A stretch of DNA of 64,000 nucleotides from Citromicrobium sp. (GCA_002729695.1 PBYQ01000003.1:124001-188000); one strand, 5' to 3'. Shown: positions 37,790-47,656, counted from the first letter of the stretch. Made by a program: numbers and translations. Notes: generated by a model not told the origin, from the sequence alone.

Positions 37790-39454
37790 TCACACCCCCT
37801 CCAGCAACCGATCCGCCTGCGCGCGCGCTTCGGGCGTCACCTCGGCGCCCGACAGCATGCGGGCGATCTCTTCCTGCCTGCCCTCGGCGTCGAGCAATTC
37901 GATCGAGGTCTTGGTGACCGTCCCGCTGCTCGCCTTGGCGATGCGGTAGTGGACGCGGCCGCGGGCGGCGACCTGGGGTGAATGCGTCACCACCAGCACC
38001 TGGCCGTCGCTCGCCAATCGCGCCAGCCGTTCGCCGATGGCGGAGGCGACCGCGCCGCCCACGCCGCGGTCGATCTCGTCGAAGATCATCGTCGCCGCGC
38101 CGCCTTGCTCGGCCAGCGCCACTTTCAGCGCGAGGATGAAGCGTGAGAGTTCGCCGCCGCTGGCGATCTTGTTCAATGGCGCGAAATCCGCGCCGGGGTT
38201 GGTCGCGATCAGGAATTCGACCGAATCCATCCCGCTTGCGCCCCATTTTTCCTGCGGCAGCGGCTGAACGTCGGTGCGGAAGCGTGCGGCATCGAGCTTG
38301 AGCGGCGCAAGCTCCGCCGCGACGGCTGCGTCGAGCTTCTTCGCCCCAGCCTTGCGCGCCTTGCGCAGCCGCGTCGCCGCACCCTCATAGGCATCGTAGG
38401 CCTCGCGCTCGGCCAGCCGCAGCGCGTCGAGCTGGGCTTCGCCGCCCTCGATCGCGTCGAGCTTGGCGCGAAATTCGCGAATCTTGTCGGGCAATTCATC
38501 CACTTCGCAGCGGTGCTTGCGAGCGAGCGCGCGCAGGTCGAACAGCCGCGTCTCGGCAGCGTCCAGCGCGGCGGGATCGTGGACCAGCGCCTCGGCAGCT
38601 TCTTCCAGCTTCTCCTCCGCCTCGGTCGCTTCGAGGATCGCGCGGTCGAGCGCGCCGAGCGCTTCGGCAAGCAGCTTGTGCTCGCCCGCAATCCGGTCGA
38701 GCCGCCGCGCGGCGGTGCGCAGTTCGCTCAGCGGCGAGTCCGAACCTTCCCAGATGTGGCGCAGTTCTTCGAGATCGCCCGACAGACGCTCACCCTTCTG
38801 CATCGAGGCACGCGCTTCGGCGAGGCGCGCTTCCTCGCCCGCCTGCGGTTCGATCTCGATCAGTTCGGCAAGATGCGCCAGCAGCAGGTCCTGCTCGGCG
38901 CTGGCGGCGTCGATCGCATCGCGCGCTTCCTCCAGCGCTTCGGCAGCGCGGCGCCATTCGCGCCAGTTGCGCGCGACCCTGGCGGTGTCGGCATCGGCGA
39001 AACGGTCGAGCAGCTGGCGGTGCCCGCGCGGGTTCACCAGCCCGCGATCGTCGTGCTGGCCGTGCAGTTCGACCAGGATCGGGGCAAGGTTGCGCAGCAG
39101 GCCGACGCTGGCCGACTGATCGTTGGCGAAGGCCTTCGATCCACCGTCCGCCTTCACCTGCCGCCGCAGAATCAGCGGCTCGCCCGGCTCGATCTCGATC
39201 CCTGCCTCCTCCAGCGCTTCGGAGAGCGCAGGCGGAAAGCTCGCAAATTCGAAATTGGCGGTGACGCTGGCCTGCTTTGCGCCGCTGCGTACCAGACTCG
39301 TCTCGGCACGATTGCCGAGCACCAGGCCCAGCGCATCGAGCAGGATCGATTTGCCCGCGCCGGTCTCGCCCGTAAGCACGCCCAGCCCTCGACCGAAATC
39401 GAGATCGAGCGCTTCGATCAAAACGACATTGCGGACGGCAAGTTGGGTCAGCAT
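37790..39454 (-). CDS. recN: DNA repair protein RecN
   Basis: This 554-residue SMC-like ATPase acts in double-strand-break repair. It has the Walker A motif LTGETGAGKSILLDAL, a long coiled coil with a reversal, and C-terminal ABC signature elements IASGGELSRFILALK and TMIFDEIDRGVGG, ending with HSPQVAARGRVHYRIAK. The ATG at 39454 matches the usual MLTQLAVRNVVLIE start. bamD is upstream on the same strand, an arrangement common in alphaproteobacteria. Confidence 0.97.
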   Translation of the reverse strand: MLTQLAVRNVVLIEALDLDFGRGLGVLTGETGAGKSILLDALGLVLGNRAETSLVRSGAKQASVTANFEFASFPPALSEALEEAGIEIEPGEPLILRRQVKADGGSKAFANDQSASVGLLRNLAPILVELHGQHDDRGLVNPRGHRQLLDRFADADTARVARNWREWRRAAEALEEARDAIDAASAEQDLLLAHLAELIEIEPQAGEEARLAEARASMQKGERLSGDLEELRHIWEGSDSPLSELRTAARRLDRIAGEHKLLAEALGALDRAILEATEAEEKLEEAAEALVHDPAALDAAETRLFDLRALARKHRCEVDELPDKIREFRAKLDAIEGGEAQLDALRLAEREAYDAYEGAATRLRKARKAGAKKLDAAVAAELAPLKLDAARFRTDVQPLPQEKWGASGMDSVEFLIATNPGADFAPLNKIASGGELSRFILALKVALAEQGGAATMIFDEIDRGVGGAVASAIGERLARLASDGQVLVVTHSPQVAARGRVHYRIAKASSGTVTKTSIELLDAEGRQEEIARMLSGAEVTPEARAQADRLLEGV

Positions 39455-39571
39455 CGCAGGGCGCAGATTAGCGTGCGCACGCGCCCGCGTCACCGCCGGG
39501 CATACGCCTTACCGCTCGTGGATGTGCATAAACGCCGCGAAAGCACGCATGCGGCGGCTTTGCGGGGGGGG

Positions 39572-40375
39572 CTATTGTGCGACGGCAACCTGCGTATCGG
39601 GCGCATTGTCCTGCACCAGTTCGTAAGCCTTCTCGTACCATTTGCTGCCCGGATAGTTCGCGCCCAGAACGGCGGCGTATTTCTTGGCTTCCTGCGGGAT
39701 GCCGAGGGCAAGGCTGGTTTCGGTGAGGCGATACAGCGCTTCGGGGGCGTGGCTGGTGGTCTGGTAGGTGTCGATCACGTTCTGGAAACGGATCTGCGCC
39801 GCGGTCCACTTGCCAGATCGTTCGTAGAAACGCCCGATTTCCATCTCCTTGCCGGCAAGGTGATCGTTCACCAGGTCGATCTTGAGCCGCGCATCGGAGG
39901 CATATTCGCTCTGCGGGAAGCGCCGTTCGACCTCGCGCAGCGCGGCGAGCGCCAGCTCGGTGGTCTTCTGGTCGCGGGTGACGTCGCTGATCTGCTCGTA
40001 ATAGCTGAGCGCGATCAGGTAATAGGCGTAAGGCGCGTCCTTGTTGCCCGGGTGGATCGACAGGAAGCGCTGCGCGCTCTGGATCGACTTGGTGTAGTCG
40101 CGCGCGACATAATAGCTGAACGCGCTCATCAGCTGTGCGCGGCGGGCCCAGGGCGAATAAGGATGCTGACGCTCTACCTCGTCGAACAGCGCAGCGGCAA
40201 TTTGCGCATTGCCCGCATCCAGCCGTTCCTTCGCGCTCGAATACAGCGTTTCCACATCGCGGGCGACGTAGGCCGTATCGCGAGGACCGCCGCTGCCACC
40301 GGCGCATCCCGTGGTCACGGTGGCAAGGGAGCCGAGGACGGCTGCGGCGAGGAAGGTTTTGCGAGTTGTGCTCAT
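39572..40375 (-). CDS. bamD: outer membrane protein assembly factor BamD
   Basis: This 267-residue lipoprotein has lipobox TTGC (Cys24). TPR repeats follow, with LYSSAKERLDAGNAQIAAALFDEVERQHPYSPWARRAQLM, FLSIHPGNKDAPYAYYLIALSYYEQI and REVERRFPQSEYASDA. BamD is an essential periplasmic component of the BAM complex that inserts beta-barrel proteins into the outer membrane. It precedes recN by 117 bp and follows proB by 81 bp. Confidence 0.95.
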   Translation of the reverse strand: MSTTRKTFLAAAVLGSLATVTTGCAGGSGGPRDTAYVARDVETLYSSAKERLDAGNAQIAAALFDEVERQHPYSPWARRAQLMSAFSYYVARDYTKSIQSAQRFLSIHPGNKDAPYAYYLIALSYYEQISDVTRDQKTTELALAALREVERRFPQSEYASDARLKIDLVNDHLAGKEMEIGRFYERSGKWTAAQIRFQNVIDTYQTTSHAPEALYRLTETSLALGIPQEAKKYAAVLGANYPGSKWYEKAYELVQDNAPDTQVAVAQ

Positions 40376-40456
40376 GGGGCGGCGGTATAGCGCCGGGTGC
40401 CATGAACGCCAAGTGAAACGGGCGGCGATTTGAGGTGCCGTCCTGCGCGGCCGCGG

Positions 40457-41629
40457 TCAGGCGCTCGGCCGCTCTCCATGGCCGGCGATCTCGCTGCCCT
40501 CGGGCGCTTCCCAGAGGAGGTGCCGCCCCTCGAGGCTGACCAGGTTCTTGGCCCGGATGACATCGCCCTTGGTGGTGTACCCGAGCAGCTGCTCGGCATC
40601 GAGGTGCGGGTTGACCGCGAGCACCCGCAGTTCTTCGGAAGTGAAGTCCGACAGGCCGCGCGCGCGCTCCTGCCCCGTCTGGTCGTAGACGTGGAGCACG
40701 TCGCCGCGGGTGAAGTCGCCGTCGATCGACAGGATATCCTCGCGGCGGATCGAACGTTCGCCATCGGCCAGAGCGTCCGCAAGGTCGTTCGATATACCGA
40801 TGCTGCCCGCCATCTGCAGGCGGTTGGCAATCCAGCTCTTCCACCCCGACACCGGCGATTCGTGCGCCAGGAAGCGGGTGCAGCGGCGTTCGCCGTCGAG
40901 CACGGAGCTGAGCGGATTGTCCGCCTCGCCGTGCGCGATATAGGTGGTAACGCCCGCTTCCTGCGCGATGTTGGCGGCCATCAGCTTGGTCGTCATGCCG
41001 CCCGTGCCGAGCGTGCTCTTGCCCTTGGTCGCTTCCATGAAGGGCGCGACATCGGTCACTTCCTCGATGAACTCGGCCCCTTCCTCGTCCGGGTGGCGAT
41101 CGAACAGGCCGTCGACCTCGGTCAGGATGATGAAGTCCTTCGCCTCGACCATCTGCGCGACCTTGGCCGCCAGCCGGTCGTTGTCGCCCACGCGGATTTC
41201 CTCGGTGGTGATCGAATCGTTTTCGTTGATGATCGGCATCACGCCCGCTTCCAGCAGCCGGTGCACGGTGTTGCGCGTGTTGAGGAAGCGGCGGTGATCC
41301 TCGAAATCGCCGAGCGTCAGGAGCACCTGCGCGATCTCGAAATCGAACTCGTGGCCGATCTGCTTGTAGGCATTGGTCAGCAGCGGCATCCCGCAGGCGG
41401 CGGCGGCCTGCTTGTCGCTGACCCCGGCCGTCTCCGGGCGCTCGCCGACGATCTTCAGGCCGAGCGCGACCGCGCCCGAGCTGCACAGGATCACGTTGGT
41501 GCCGCGCTCGCGCAGCTTGGCGACGTCCTCCAGAAGGCGCTGGATGAACCCGAACCGGGGTGTCAGGCGTTCGCTGTTGGCAACCAGCGTGGAGCCGATT
41601 TTGACGACGACAGTGTTCGCTTGCGACAT
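40457..41629 (-). CDS. proB: glutamate 5-kinase
   Basis: This 390-residue enzyme phosphorylates glutamate, the first step of proline synthesis. The amino-acid-kinase domain shows VVVKIGSTLV, VILCSSGAVALG, PIINENDSI and LGTGGMTTKLMAANIAQEAG. The C-terminal PUA domain begins near SIDGDFTRGDVLHVYD. Known enzymes are feedback-inhibited by proline. It is divergent from proC-proA, sharing a 162-bp promoter region with them. Confidence 0.97.
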   Translation of the reverse strand: MSQANTVVVKIGSTLVANSERLTPRFGFIQRLLEDVAKLRERGTNVILCSSGAVALGLKIVGERPETAGVSDKQAAAACGMPLLTNAYKQIGHEFDFEIAQVLLTLGDFEDHRRFLNTRNTVHRLLEAGVMPIINENDSITTEEIRVGDNDRLAAKVAQMVEAKDFIILTEVDGLFDRHPDEEGAEFIEEVTDVAPFMEATKGKSTLGTGGMTTKLMAANIAQEAGVTTYIAHGEADNPLSSVLDGERRCTRFLAHESPVSGWKSWIANRLQMAGSIGISNDLADALADGERSIRREDILSIDGDFTRGDVLHVYDQTGQERARGLSDFTSEELRVLAVNPHLDAEQLLGYTTKGDVIRAKNLVSLEGRHLLWEAPEGSEIAGHGERPSA

Positions 41630-41695
41630 ATTCTATCCACCTGGGCTGCCAAATCAGTGGCGGCGACATAGGGTGCAGTGCTGCGCTGCACAACC

Positions 41696-41727
41696 CACTG
41701 GAAAAAATTGCACGGCTGTGTTATAAA
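41696..41727 (+). promoter_or_regulatory. possible proC-proA promoter
   Basis: The 162-bp gap between divergent proB and proC is AT-richer than its surroundings. A TATAAA (41722-41727) lies about 18 bp after a weak -35-like CTGGAA (about 41698-41703), roughly 65 bp before the proC start. It is suggestive only. Confidence 0.3.
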
Positions 41728-41791
41728 AGAATAAACGCAATCTCGTGGAGGACGCTCGCCATATCAGGCCAATCCCTCCTCACTCAAGACT

Positions 41792-42598
41792 ATGCAATTA
41801 TGGAGAAAGACTATTTCCAAGAATATTCTTTTGATCGGCTGTGGAAAGATGGGCGGCGCCCTGCTCGAATACTGGAAGAAGGGCGAAGAGAAATTCACTA
41901 TTGTCGACCCTTTCCTTGAAAGTGCACCCGAAGGTGTCGATTTGGTCAAGGAAAAGGCTGAACTCGACCAGCAGCGCTTCGATGTCATCATCGTCGCGAT
42001 CAAGCCGCAGATGATCGACGACATCCTGCCCGATTATGCCCCCGTGCTGGCCGAGGGTGGCTATGTCATCTCGATGGCCGCAGGCGCATCCATCGCGCGC
42101 ATTTCGAAGGTTATGGGCGACGCGCCGGTGATCCGAATCATGCCCAACCTGCCCGCTTTCGTCGGCAAGGCGACCAATGGCCTGGTCGCAGGCCCCGGCA
42201 TCACCGACGACCAGCGCAATCACGCAACCACGATGATGGAGCGCACCGGCACCGTGGTCGAAGTCGACGACGAAGACCAGCTCGACCGGGTCACCGCGGT
42301 CGCGGGCTCGGGCCCGGGCTACGTGTTCGAACTCGCCCGCGCCTATGTTGCGGCAGCGGAGGGCATCGGTTTCTCGCACGAACAGGCGCGTGCGCTGGTG
42401 CTCGGCACGCTCGAAGGCACCGTCGCGATGGCGATTGCCGAAGACGACAAGTCGCTGGAAGATCTGCGCAATTCGGTCACCAGCAAGGGCGGCACCACCG
42501 CCGCCGGGCTCGACGCGCTGAACGGTGACGGCGCGGTGTCGCGCAAGTTCGAACAGACGCTGGAGGCTGCGTACAAACGCGCGGTCGAACTGCGCTAG
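41792..42598 (+). CDS. proC: pyrroline-5-carboxylate reductase
   Basis: This 268-residue enzyme performs the last step of proline synthesis with NAD(P)H. It has [61 protein letters not shown] and [16 protein letters not shown]. The C-terminal signature [16 protein letters not shown] is also present. It is followed 80 bp later by proA on the same strand. Confidence 0.97.
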   Translation: MQLWRKTISKNILLIGCGKMGGALLEYWKKGEEKFTIVDPFLESAPEGVDLVKEKAELDQQRFDVIIVAIKPQMIDDILPDYAPVLAEGGYVISMAAGASIARISKVMGDAPVIRIMPNLPAFVGKATNGLVAGPGITDDQRNHATTMMERTGTVVEVDDEDQLDRVTAVAGSGPGYVFELARAYVAAAEGIGFSHEQARALVLGTLEGTVAMAIAEDDKSLEDLRNSVTSKGGTTAAGLDALNGDGAVSRKFEQTLEAAYKRAVELR

Positions 42599-42678
42599 CA
42601 GCCGCCCGGAACCCGGGGCCCGCCTTGCCCGTCTATATACTGAACACCACCCATAAGAATGATCCGAAGAGGACCACC

Positions 42679-43944
42679 ATGAACGACCAGACACTCGATC
42701 CCGCGATCCACATTCACGAGCTTGGCAGCAACGCACGCGCCGCCGCGAAGGGCCTGCTGACCGCCAGCACCGAGGCAAAGAACACCGCCCTCACCGCCGC
42801 CGCCAAGGCGCTGCGCGACAATCAGGACGAGCTGCTCGAAGCCAACGCCAAGGATGTCGCCTCGGTCGAAGGCAAGAAGCCCGACAGCTTCATCGACCGC
42901 CTGAAACTGACCCCCGACCGCATCGAGGGCATGGCTAGCGCGCTCGAACAGATCGCCGAGCTGCCCGATCCCGTCGGTCGCCAGCTCGCCGAGTTCGATC
43001 GGCCCAACGGGTTGAAGATCGAACGCGTCGCCGTGCCCATCGGCGTGATCGGCATGATCTACGAATCGCGGCCCAATGTGGGCGCAGACGCCTCCGCGCT
43101 GTGCCTCAAGTCGGGCAACGCGGTGATCCTGCGCGGCGGTTCGGAAAGCCGCAACTCGACGCGCGTCATCGTGCGCTGCATGCAGGAAGGCCTCAAGGCC
43201 GCCGGCCTGCCCGAACACGCCGTGCAGACGGTTGGTACGACCGACCGTGCCGCTGTGGCCGAGCTGCTCAAGGCGGACGAATTCGTCGACCTCGTCATCC
43301 CGCGCGGCGGGCGTGGCCTCGTCGAGCTGGTGCGCGACCAGGCGAGTGTGCCCACGCTCCTCCACCTCGATGGCAACTGCCACACCTATGTCCATGAAAA
43401 GGCAGACCTCGACAAGGCAGCCGAAGTCATCCGCAACGCCAAGCTGCGCCGCACCGGCGTGTGCGGGGCGACCGAGAGCATCGTGGTCGACAAGGCGGTT
43501 GCCGACCAGGCGATCCCCAAGATCGCGGCGATCTTCGGCGACGACTGCGAGCTGCGCGGGGACGAGACCGCCGTTTCCATCGAGCCGAGCATCAAGCCCG
43601 CGACCGACGAAGACTGGGGGACCGAATATCTCGACCCCATCGCGAGTGTGAAGGTGGTCGACGGCCTCGACGAGGCGATCGACTGGGTCGACACCTATTC
43701 GAGCCACCACACCGACGCGATCATCACCGAGGATGACGATGCGGCGCGCAAGTTCATGACCAGCATCGACTCCGCGATCCTGATGCACAACGCCTCCACG
43801 CAGTTCGCCGACGGCGGCGAGTTCGGGATGGGTGCGGAGATCGGTATCGCGACGGGCAAGATGCATGCGCGCGGTCCGGTCGGCCTCGAACAGCTGACCA
43901 GCTTCAAGTACCTCGTCCACGGGCAGGGCCAGACGCGGCCGTAA
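42679..43944 (+). CDS. proA: glutamate-5-semialdehyde dehydrogenase
   Basis: This 421-residue aldehyde dehydrogenase superfamily enzyme reduces glutamyl-5-phosphate. It shows [59 protein letters not shown] and the catalytic Cys in [16 protein letters not shown] good ribosome-binding site (GAAGAGGA) precedes the ATG at 42679; an upstream in-frame TTG would add 18 unconserved residues. It forms a unit with proC and ends at a strong terminator hairpin. Confidence 0.97.
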   Translation: MNDQTLDPAIHIHELGSNARAAAKGLLTASTEAKNTALTAAAKALRDNQDELLEANAKDVASVEGKKPDSFIDRLKLTPDRIEGMASALEQIAELPDPVGRQLAEFDRPNGLKIERVAVPIGVIGMIYESRPNVGADASALCLKSGNAVILRGGSESRNSTRVIVRCMQEGLKAAGLPEHAVQTVGTTDRAAVAELLKADEFVDLVIPRGGRGLVELVRDQASVPTLLHLDGNCHTYVHEKADLDKAAEVIRNAKLRRTGVCGATESIVVDKAVADQAIPKIAAIFGDDCELRGDETAVSIEPSIKPATDEDWGTEYLDPIASVKVVDGLDEAIDWVDTYSSHHTDAIITEDDDAARKFMTSIDSAILMHNASTQFADGGEFGMGAEIGIATGKMHARGPVGLEQLTSFKYLVHGQGQTRP

Positions 43945-43965
43945 GCTTTTGCACCGTAAGCCTTT

Positions 43966-44011
43966 GAAGGGGCCGGGTGCGCACGGATATTCCCTGTGCG
44001 CCCGGCCCTTC
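43966..44011 (+). terminator. terminator after proA
   Basis: A long G+C-rich stem (GAAGGGGCCGGGTGCGCAC with GTGCGCCCGGCCCTTC) closes an 11-nt loop, 21 bp after the proA stop codon, and is followed by GTTTACGTT. It separates proA from the Flp pilin gene. Confidence 0.75.
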
Positions 44012-44063
44012 GTTTACGTTCCGGAAAGCACGGACGGTTAGCCTGACGGCGGAGGGCACCGCC

Positions 44064-44225
44064 ATGATCCGGGAAATGATGCACGAGGAAGATGGCGCAA
44101 CCGCCATCGAGTACGGCCTGATTGCAGCGCTTATCTCGCTGGCCAGCATCGTCGCCTTCAAGTCCCTCGGGCTCAACCTCGCCGACGTGTTCAACACGAT
44201 CACCCGCGCGATGGGCGGCCAGTAA
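44064..44225 (+). CDS. Flp family type IVb pilin
   Basis: This 53-residue prepilin has a short charged leader (MIREMMHEEDGA) and the class IVb hydrophobic segment TAIEYGLIAALISLASIVAF, with the Glu-Tyr pair typical of Flp pilins. The prepilin peptidase would cut just before TAIEYG. A GGAGGG ribosome-binding site is nine bases before the ATG. No tad/cpa assembly genes are in the window, so it is an orphan here. Confidence 0.93.
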   Translation: MIREMMHEEDGATAIEYGLIAALISLASIVAFKSLGLNLADVFNTITRAMGGQ

Positions 44226-44267
44226 GGGCGTTTCGCAAGGTGCCGGGTTCGTAATCGTGATCCTTAT

Positions 44268-44307
44268 AAAAAGCAGCCGATGCCTTCCCGGGCGTCGGCG
44301 GCTTTTT
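44268..44307. terminator. bidirectional terminator between pilin and lipoxygenase genes
   Basis: AAAAAGC-a-GCCGATGCC pairs with GGCGTCGGC-g-GCTTTTT, giving a stem with A and T tracts on both sides, suited to stop transcription from both convergent genes (pilin on plus, lipoxygenase on minus). Confidence 0.85.
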
Positions 44308-44315
44308 CGCAAGCG

Positions 44316-46256
44316 TCAGATATTGGTGCTGCACGGGATCAGGCTGGGCAGCAGGAAGGTGTAGGGCCGCATCCGTTCGGAATTGCGCGCGACGATCTGC
44401 TCTTCCACGTCCTGTAGTGCCGCACGGAAACGCGACAGCGGGCCGCCCTTCCCCGTGATCTGCGGGTCCTGAAACCATTGCGGATAGGGAAAGTCGGGCG
44501 AGCGATAGGTGCCGAGCGGGCGGTAATAGAGCGAGCCGAGCAGGAAGAGCACCTTCAGCTGTTCGAGTGCCAGGACCTCGGGCGGCATCATCGCCAGCCA
44601 GCCGGTCTTCGTTCCGCCCTTCTGCGTATCGGGCGCCGGTTGCCAGAACGCACCCGTCACCGCCGGCGCATATTCCATGATGGCCTTTTGCGGGAAGTTG
44701 ACCGAGGCATGCTGCGCGCTGGCGGTGAAGATCGTCATCGTGCAGATGTCGACCAGTTGCTGAATAGTGCTCGGCGCGGAGAAACCCTTCAGCTTGCCGC
44801 TGTCGGCGATGGCAGCCGCCCACGCCTGCAACTCGGTATCCCCGGTCACGTCCTTGTCCGATGAATAATACGTGCGGACATAGGCCTTCGCCCAGCTCTC
44901 GATCGCGTTCCAGACCAGCAGGCCGTCGTCGCGATAGGGATAATCGCCCAGCGCGGAATCCGCGCCGACACCGCGCGCGACGATATCCTGCGGCAGCATT
45001 CCCTTGGCGAAATCGAAGGTAAGACGCGCCTGCACGGCGGCCTGCTGGCTGCTCTCGATCGTGCCTGCGAAGATGTGGTCGATCGGGCCGCCCGCAACGA
45101 TCAGGCTGTTCGCTGCGGCATCGTTGATGAACAGCGTGCCTTCGAAATGGCGCACCAGCAGTGCGTTGATCGGGTGTGCATCAGGAAGCTGGCGATGGGT
45201 CGCGATGGCAATCGCCTCGATCACCAGATGCGTGCGTGCGAGATGGGCGAACAGCTCGTGATAATTTCCGTCGGCCACCTGCACGACCAGCTTGGCCATT
45301 TCCCAGCCCCACTGCTTCTCCGTGCTCATGCTCGGCGTCATCACCGGGCTCGCCGCATTGGAGGGATCGCAATTGATCGCGACCGGGACCAGGCTCTGCC
45401 CACCGGGCGGCACCGCGAACAGGGCGACGGGGCAGGTCAGGTACTTGGCCGAACCGTCCCATTCGCCGGGCTCGATGATCGAGAGCGGCGAATAGTCGCA
45501 CTGGAACAGGCGCCCCTCCTCCAGCCCCGCATCCAGCGTATCGCCGGGCACGACCGCCGCATATTGCTTGGCCGTCACCGCGCATTTCTTCGGGATTTTG
45601 GTAACCGCCTCGATCAGCATGCAGTTGGGGCCCGCCACGCGCAGGTTGGCGAATTCGAGATCGTCCTGGAATGTATAGGCGATCGGCGGGACGGAGATCG
45701 TCTTGAAATTGTCGAGATAGGTCTGGAGCGTGCGCGGGCGTTCCTTGCCTAGCGCCGCCTTGGTCGCGCCGCGCAGTTCGATGATGCCTTTCAGCTTGGT
45801 CGCGTGGTTCTTGAGGTCCGCGATGGCGACTTCGGCGTCGAACATGTGAACGCAGTCGGTCGCCAGCACGACAATCCCTTTGTGGCCGGACACATCGCCC
45901 GCAATCTTCGCCTCGAGCGCGGTGACATCCTTCTCGATCGCAGCGACGACCACACGGTCAGCTGCGATCAGCGCAGGGTCGAGCGTGGAGAGGCCCTGTT
46001 CGACCAGCGATGCCTCGACCTCGATCTGGTTGATCGCCACCTCGATCAGGATCTTCACCAGCTTCAGCCACCATTCGAGCGTCGGCATCTCCGCCGTGGG
46101 CAGCGTTTTCACCACCGGCACGCCCTCCAGCGAGGGCACCGCATCGGTCCATTGATACAGCGCCTGGCTTGCTGCGAGCTGCGCCTCGCGCGCCTTGCGC
46201 TGCGCCGGGGTATCGTTCTGCGGGAGGCTGGGATCAGCCGGTGCCTGTTGCGCCAT
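44316..46256 (-). CDS. bacterial lipoxygenase (non-haem iron dioxygenase)
   Basis: This 646-residue protein (651 if it starts at the ATG at 46271) carries the lipoxygenase hallmarks. HLARTHLVIEAIAIATHRQL and HPINALLVRHFEGTLFIN give the first two iron His (338 and 343). TASAQHASVNFPQ gives the third His516 and Asn520. The chain ends STNI with the terminal Ile as ligand. It would dioxygenate a polyunsaturated fatty acid; regio- and stereospecificity are unknown. There is no PLAT domain and no clear signal peptide. The start at 46256 has a better ribosome-binding context. Its upstream neighbour is a divergent diguanylate cyclase. Confidence 0.93.
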   Translation of the reverse strand: MAQQAPADPSLPQNDTPAQRKAREAQLAASQALYQWTDAVPSLEGVPVVKTLPTAEMPTLEWWLKLVKILIEVAINQIEVEASLVEQGLSTLDPALIAADRVVVAAIEKDVTALEAKIAGDVSGHKGIVVLATDCVHMFDAEVAIADLKNHATKLKGIIELRGATKAALGKERPRTLQTYLDNFKTISVPPIAYTFQDDLEFANLRVAGPNCMLIEAVTKIPKKCAVTAKQYAAVVPGDTLDAGLEEGRLFQCDYSPLSIIEPGEWDGSAKYLTCPVALFAVPPGGQSLVPVAINCDPSNAASPVMTPSMSTEKQWGWEMAKLVVQVADGNYHELFAHLARTHLVIEAIAIATHRQLPDAHPINALLVRHFEGTLFINDAAANSLIVAGGPIDHIFAGTIESSQQAAVQARLTFDFAKGMLPQDIVARGVGADSALGDYPYRDDGLLVWNAIESWAKAYVRTYYSSDKDVTGDTELQAWAAAIADSGKLKGFSAPSTIQQLVDICTMTIFTASAQHASVNFPQKAIMEYAPAVTGAFWQPAPDTQKGGTKTGWLAMMPPEVLALEQLKVLFLLGSLYYRPLGTYRSPDFPYPQWFQDPQITGKGGPLSRFRAALQDVEEQIVARNSERMRPYTFLLPSLIPCSTNI

Positions 46257-46395
46257 AGTGTTTCCGTCCATTCTGTGCGTCGTGGTTGAGACCCGCAGAA
46301 ACGCTACGTCACAATGGTTAATACCGGCCTTATGGCAGCGCGCGCGCTCGCTCCATTTAAGATTTGCTTAGACGTTTCCCGTCTATCTTGACGGC

Positions 46396-47580
46396 ATGGA
46401 CGGGGCGAAAACTCTACTGCGCAAGGCTGCGATTCCGGACCTCCCGCCGGAGGTGCGGACCGATTTCGTCGTCGCCAGCGCAACCACGGTGCAAAAGCAG
46501 GGGCGCTGGCTGTTCGTCGGGCTGCTGCTGACGTGCCCCTTTGCCGCGCTCGCCACACCCGAGGCTGCAGGATGGTTCGTGCGCTGGGGCCTGCCGACGC
46601 TGATGGCGCTCTATTGCCTGTTGGGGCTGCGCGATCTCTTCAAGGACAACCACTTCCCGCAAAAGCCATGGCGCGCCGAGCGGTTCATCGTCCAGAGCTG
46701 GACCTCCTCGCTCTTCGGCGCATTGCTCAGCACCGGCTGGGCGATCGCCTGCTGGTCCGCCGCGGACCCGGGCGAGCGGCTGCACTTCCCCGTCATCCTG
46801 GTGATGGGCGCGCTCGCCACCGCGTATTGCATGGCGAGCATCCGCGCGGCGGCGGCGACCCATCTGGTGGTCGACATCGGCGCAATCTCCCTCCTGATGC
46901 TGCTGACCGGATCGACGCTCGACATCGCGACCGCGGTGAGCCTGTGCGTCGCCGGGGTGTTCCAGTGGCGCATGATCACCGCGCACCACAAGCAGGTGGT
47001 CGAGCTGCTGTTGCTCGAGCGCAAGAGCCAGCAGCTGGCGCTCACCGATCCGCTCACCGGGCTCATCAACCGCCGCGCGCTGCTCGACTTCGCGGGCAAG
47101 CTCGGCGCGCAGCCCGCACAATCGCGACTGCTCCTGATCGATATCGACTGCTTCAAGGTCATCAACGACACGCATGGCCACGATGTCGGCGATACCGTGC
47201 TGCAGGAAGTCGCCCGCCTGATCGGCGAGGCTGCGGGCGAGGATGTCCGCGCGGCGCGCCTGGGGGGCGAGGAGTTCGCCCTGCTCGGCCCGGTCGACGC
47301 GCTGCCTCCGGGCAAGGCGATCGAGCTGCTGTGCACGATCCGCGAGGCGGCGATGCCGCACAGCGGGCGGTGCACGATCAGCATCGGCGTGGCCGAGGGG
47401 ACGCTCGAAGACGAATCCGCCTGGCGCAACCTGTACCACCGCGCCGACAAGGCGCTCTACGCCGCGAAGCAGCGCGGCCGCGACCGCGCCGTCCACGTGA
47501 CGGACCTGGAGACGGCCGCCGCGCCCCAGCCCGACTGCGTGCTCCCGCAAGGCACCCTCCCGCAGCGCAGGGTCGCCTAG
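46396..47580 (+). CDS. membrane diguanylate cyclase (GGDEF)
   Basis: In this 394-residue protein, residues about 30-195 form about six membrane helices without a recognised sensor fold. Residues about 215-375 form a GGDEF domain with DPLTGLINRRALLD, LLLIDIDCFKVINDTHGHDVGD and RLGGEEFALLG, so it likely makes cyclic di-GMP. The inhibitory RxxD motif that normally sits five residues before GGEEF is absent, so product inhibition through that site is not expected. A terminator hairpin follows the gene. Confidence 0.9.
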   Translation: MDGAKTLLRKAAIPDLPPEVRTDFVVASATTVQKQGRWLFVGLLLTCPFAALATPEAAGWFVRWGLPTLMALYCLLGLRDLFKDNHFPQKPWRAERFIVQSWTSSLFGALLSTGWAIACWSAADPGERLHFPVILVMGALATAYCMASIRAAAATHLVVDIGAISLLMLLTGSTLDIATAVSLCVAGVFQWRMITAHHKQVVELLLLERKSQQLALTDPLTGLINRRALLDFAGKLGAQPAQSRLLLIDIDCFKVINDTHGHDVGDTVLQEVARLIGEAAGEDVRAARLGGEEFALLGPVDALPPGKAIELLCTIREAAMPHSGRCTISIGVAEGTLEDESAWRNLYHRADKALYAAKQRGRDRAVHVTDLETAAAPQPDCVLPQGTLPQRRVA

Positions 47581-47626
47581 CGGCCCGGGCCGCGACCCTG
47601 ACGAAGTTTCGCTGTCCTACAGCATA

Positions 47627-47656
47627 GGGGCCGGGGCATATGCCGCGGCCCTTTTT
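47627..47656 (+). terminator. terminator after diguanylate cyclase
   Basis: GGGGCCGGGGCATATGCCGCGGCCC forms an imperfect hairpin and is followed directly by TTTTT, a classic rho-independent arrangement 46 bp after the stop codon. Confidence 0.8.

Noticed and set aside
44316-46256. Hypothetical or carotenoid-oxygenase annotation for this gene
   Set aside because: The paired His motif, the QHASVN motif and the terminal Ile identify a lipoxygenase rather than another oxygenase.
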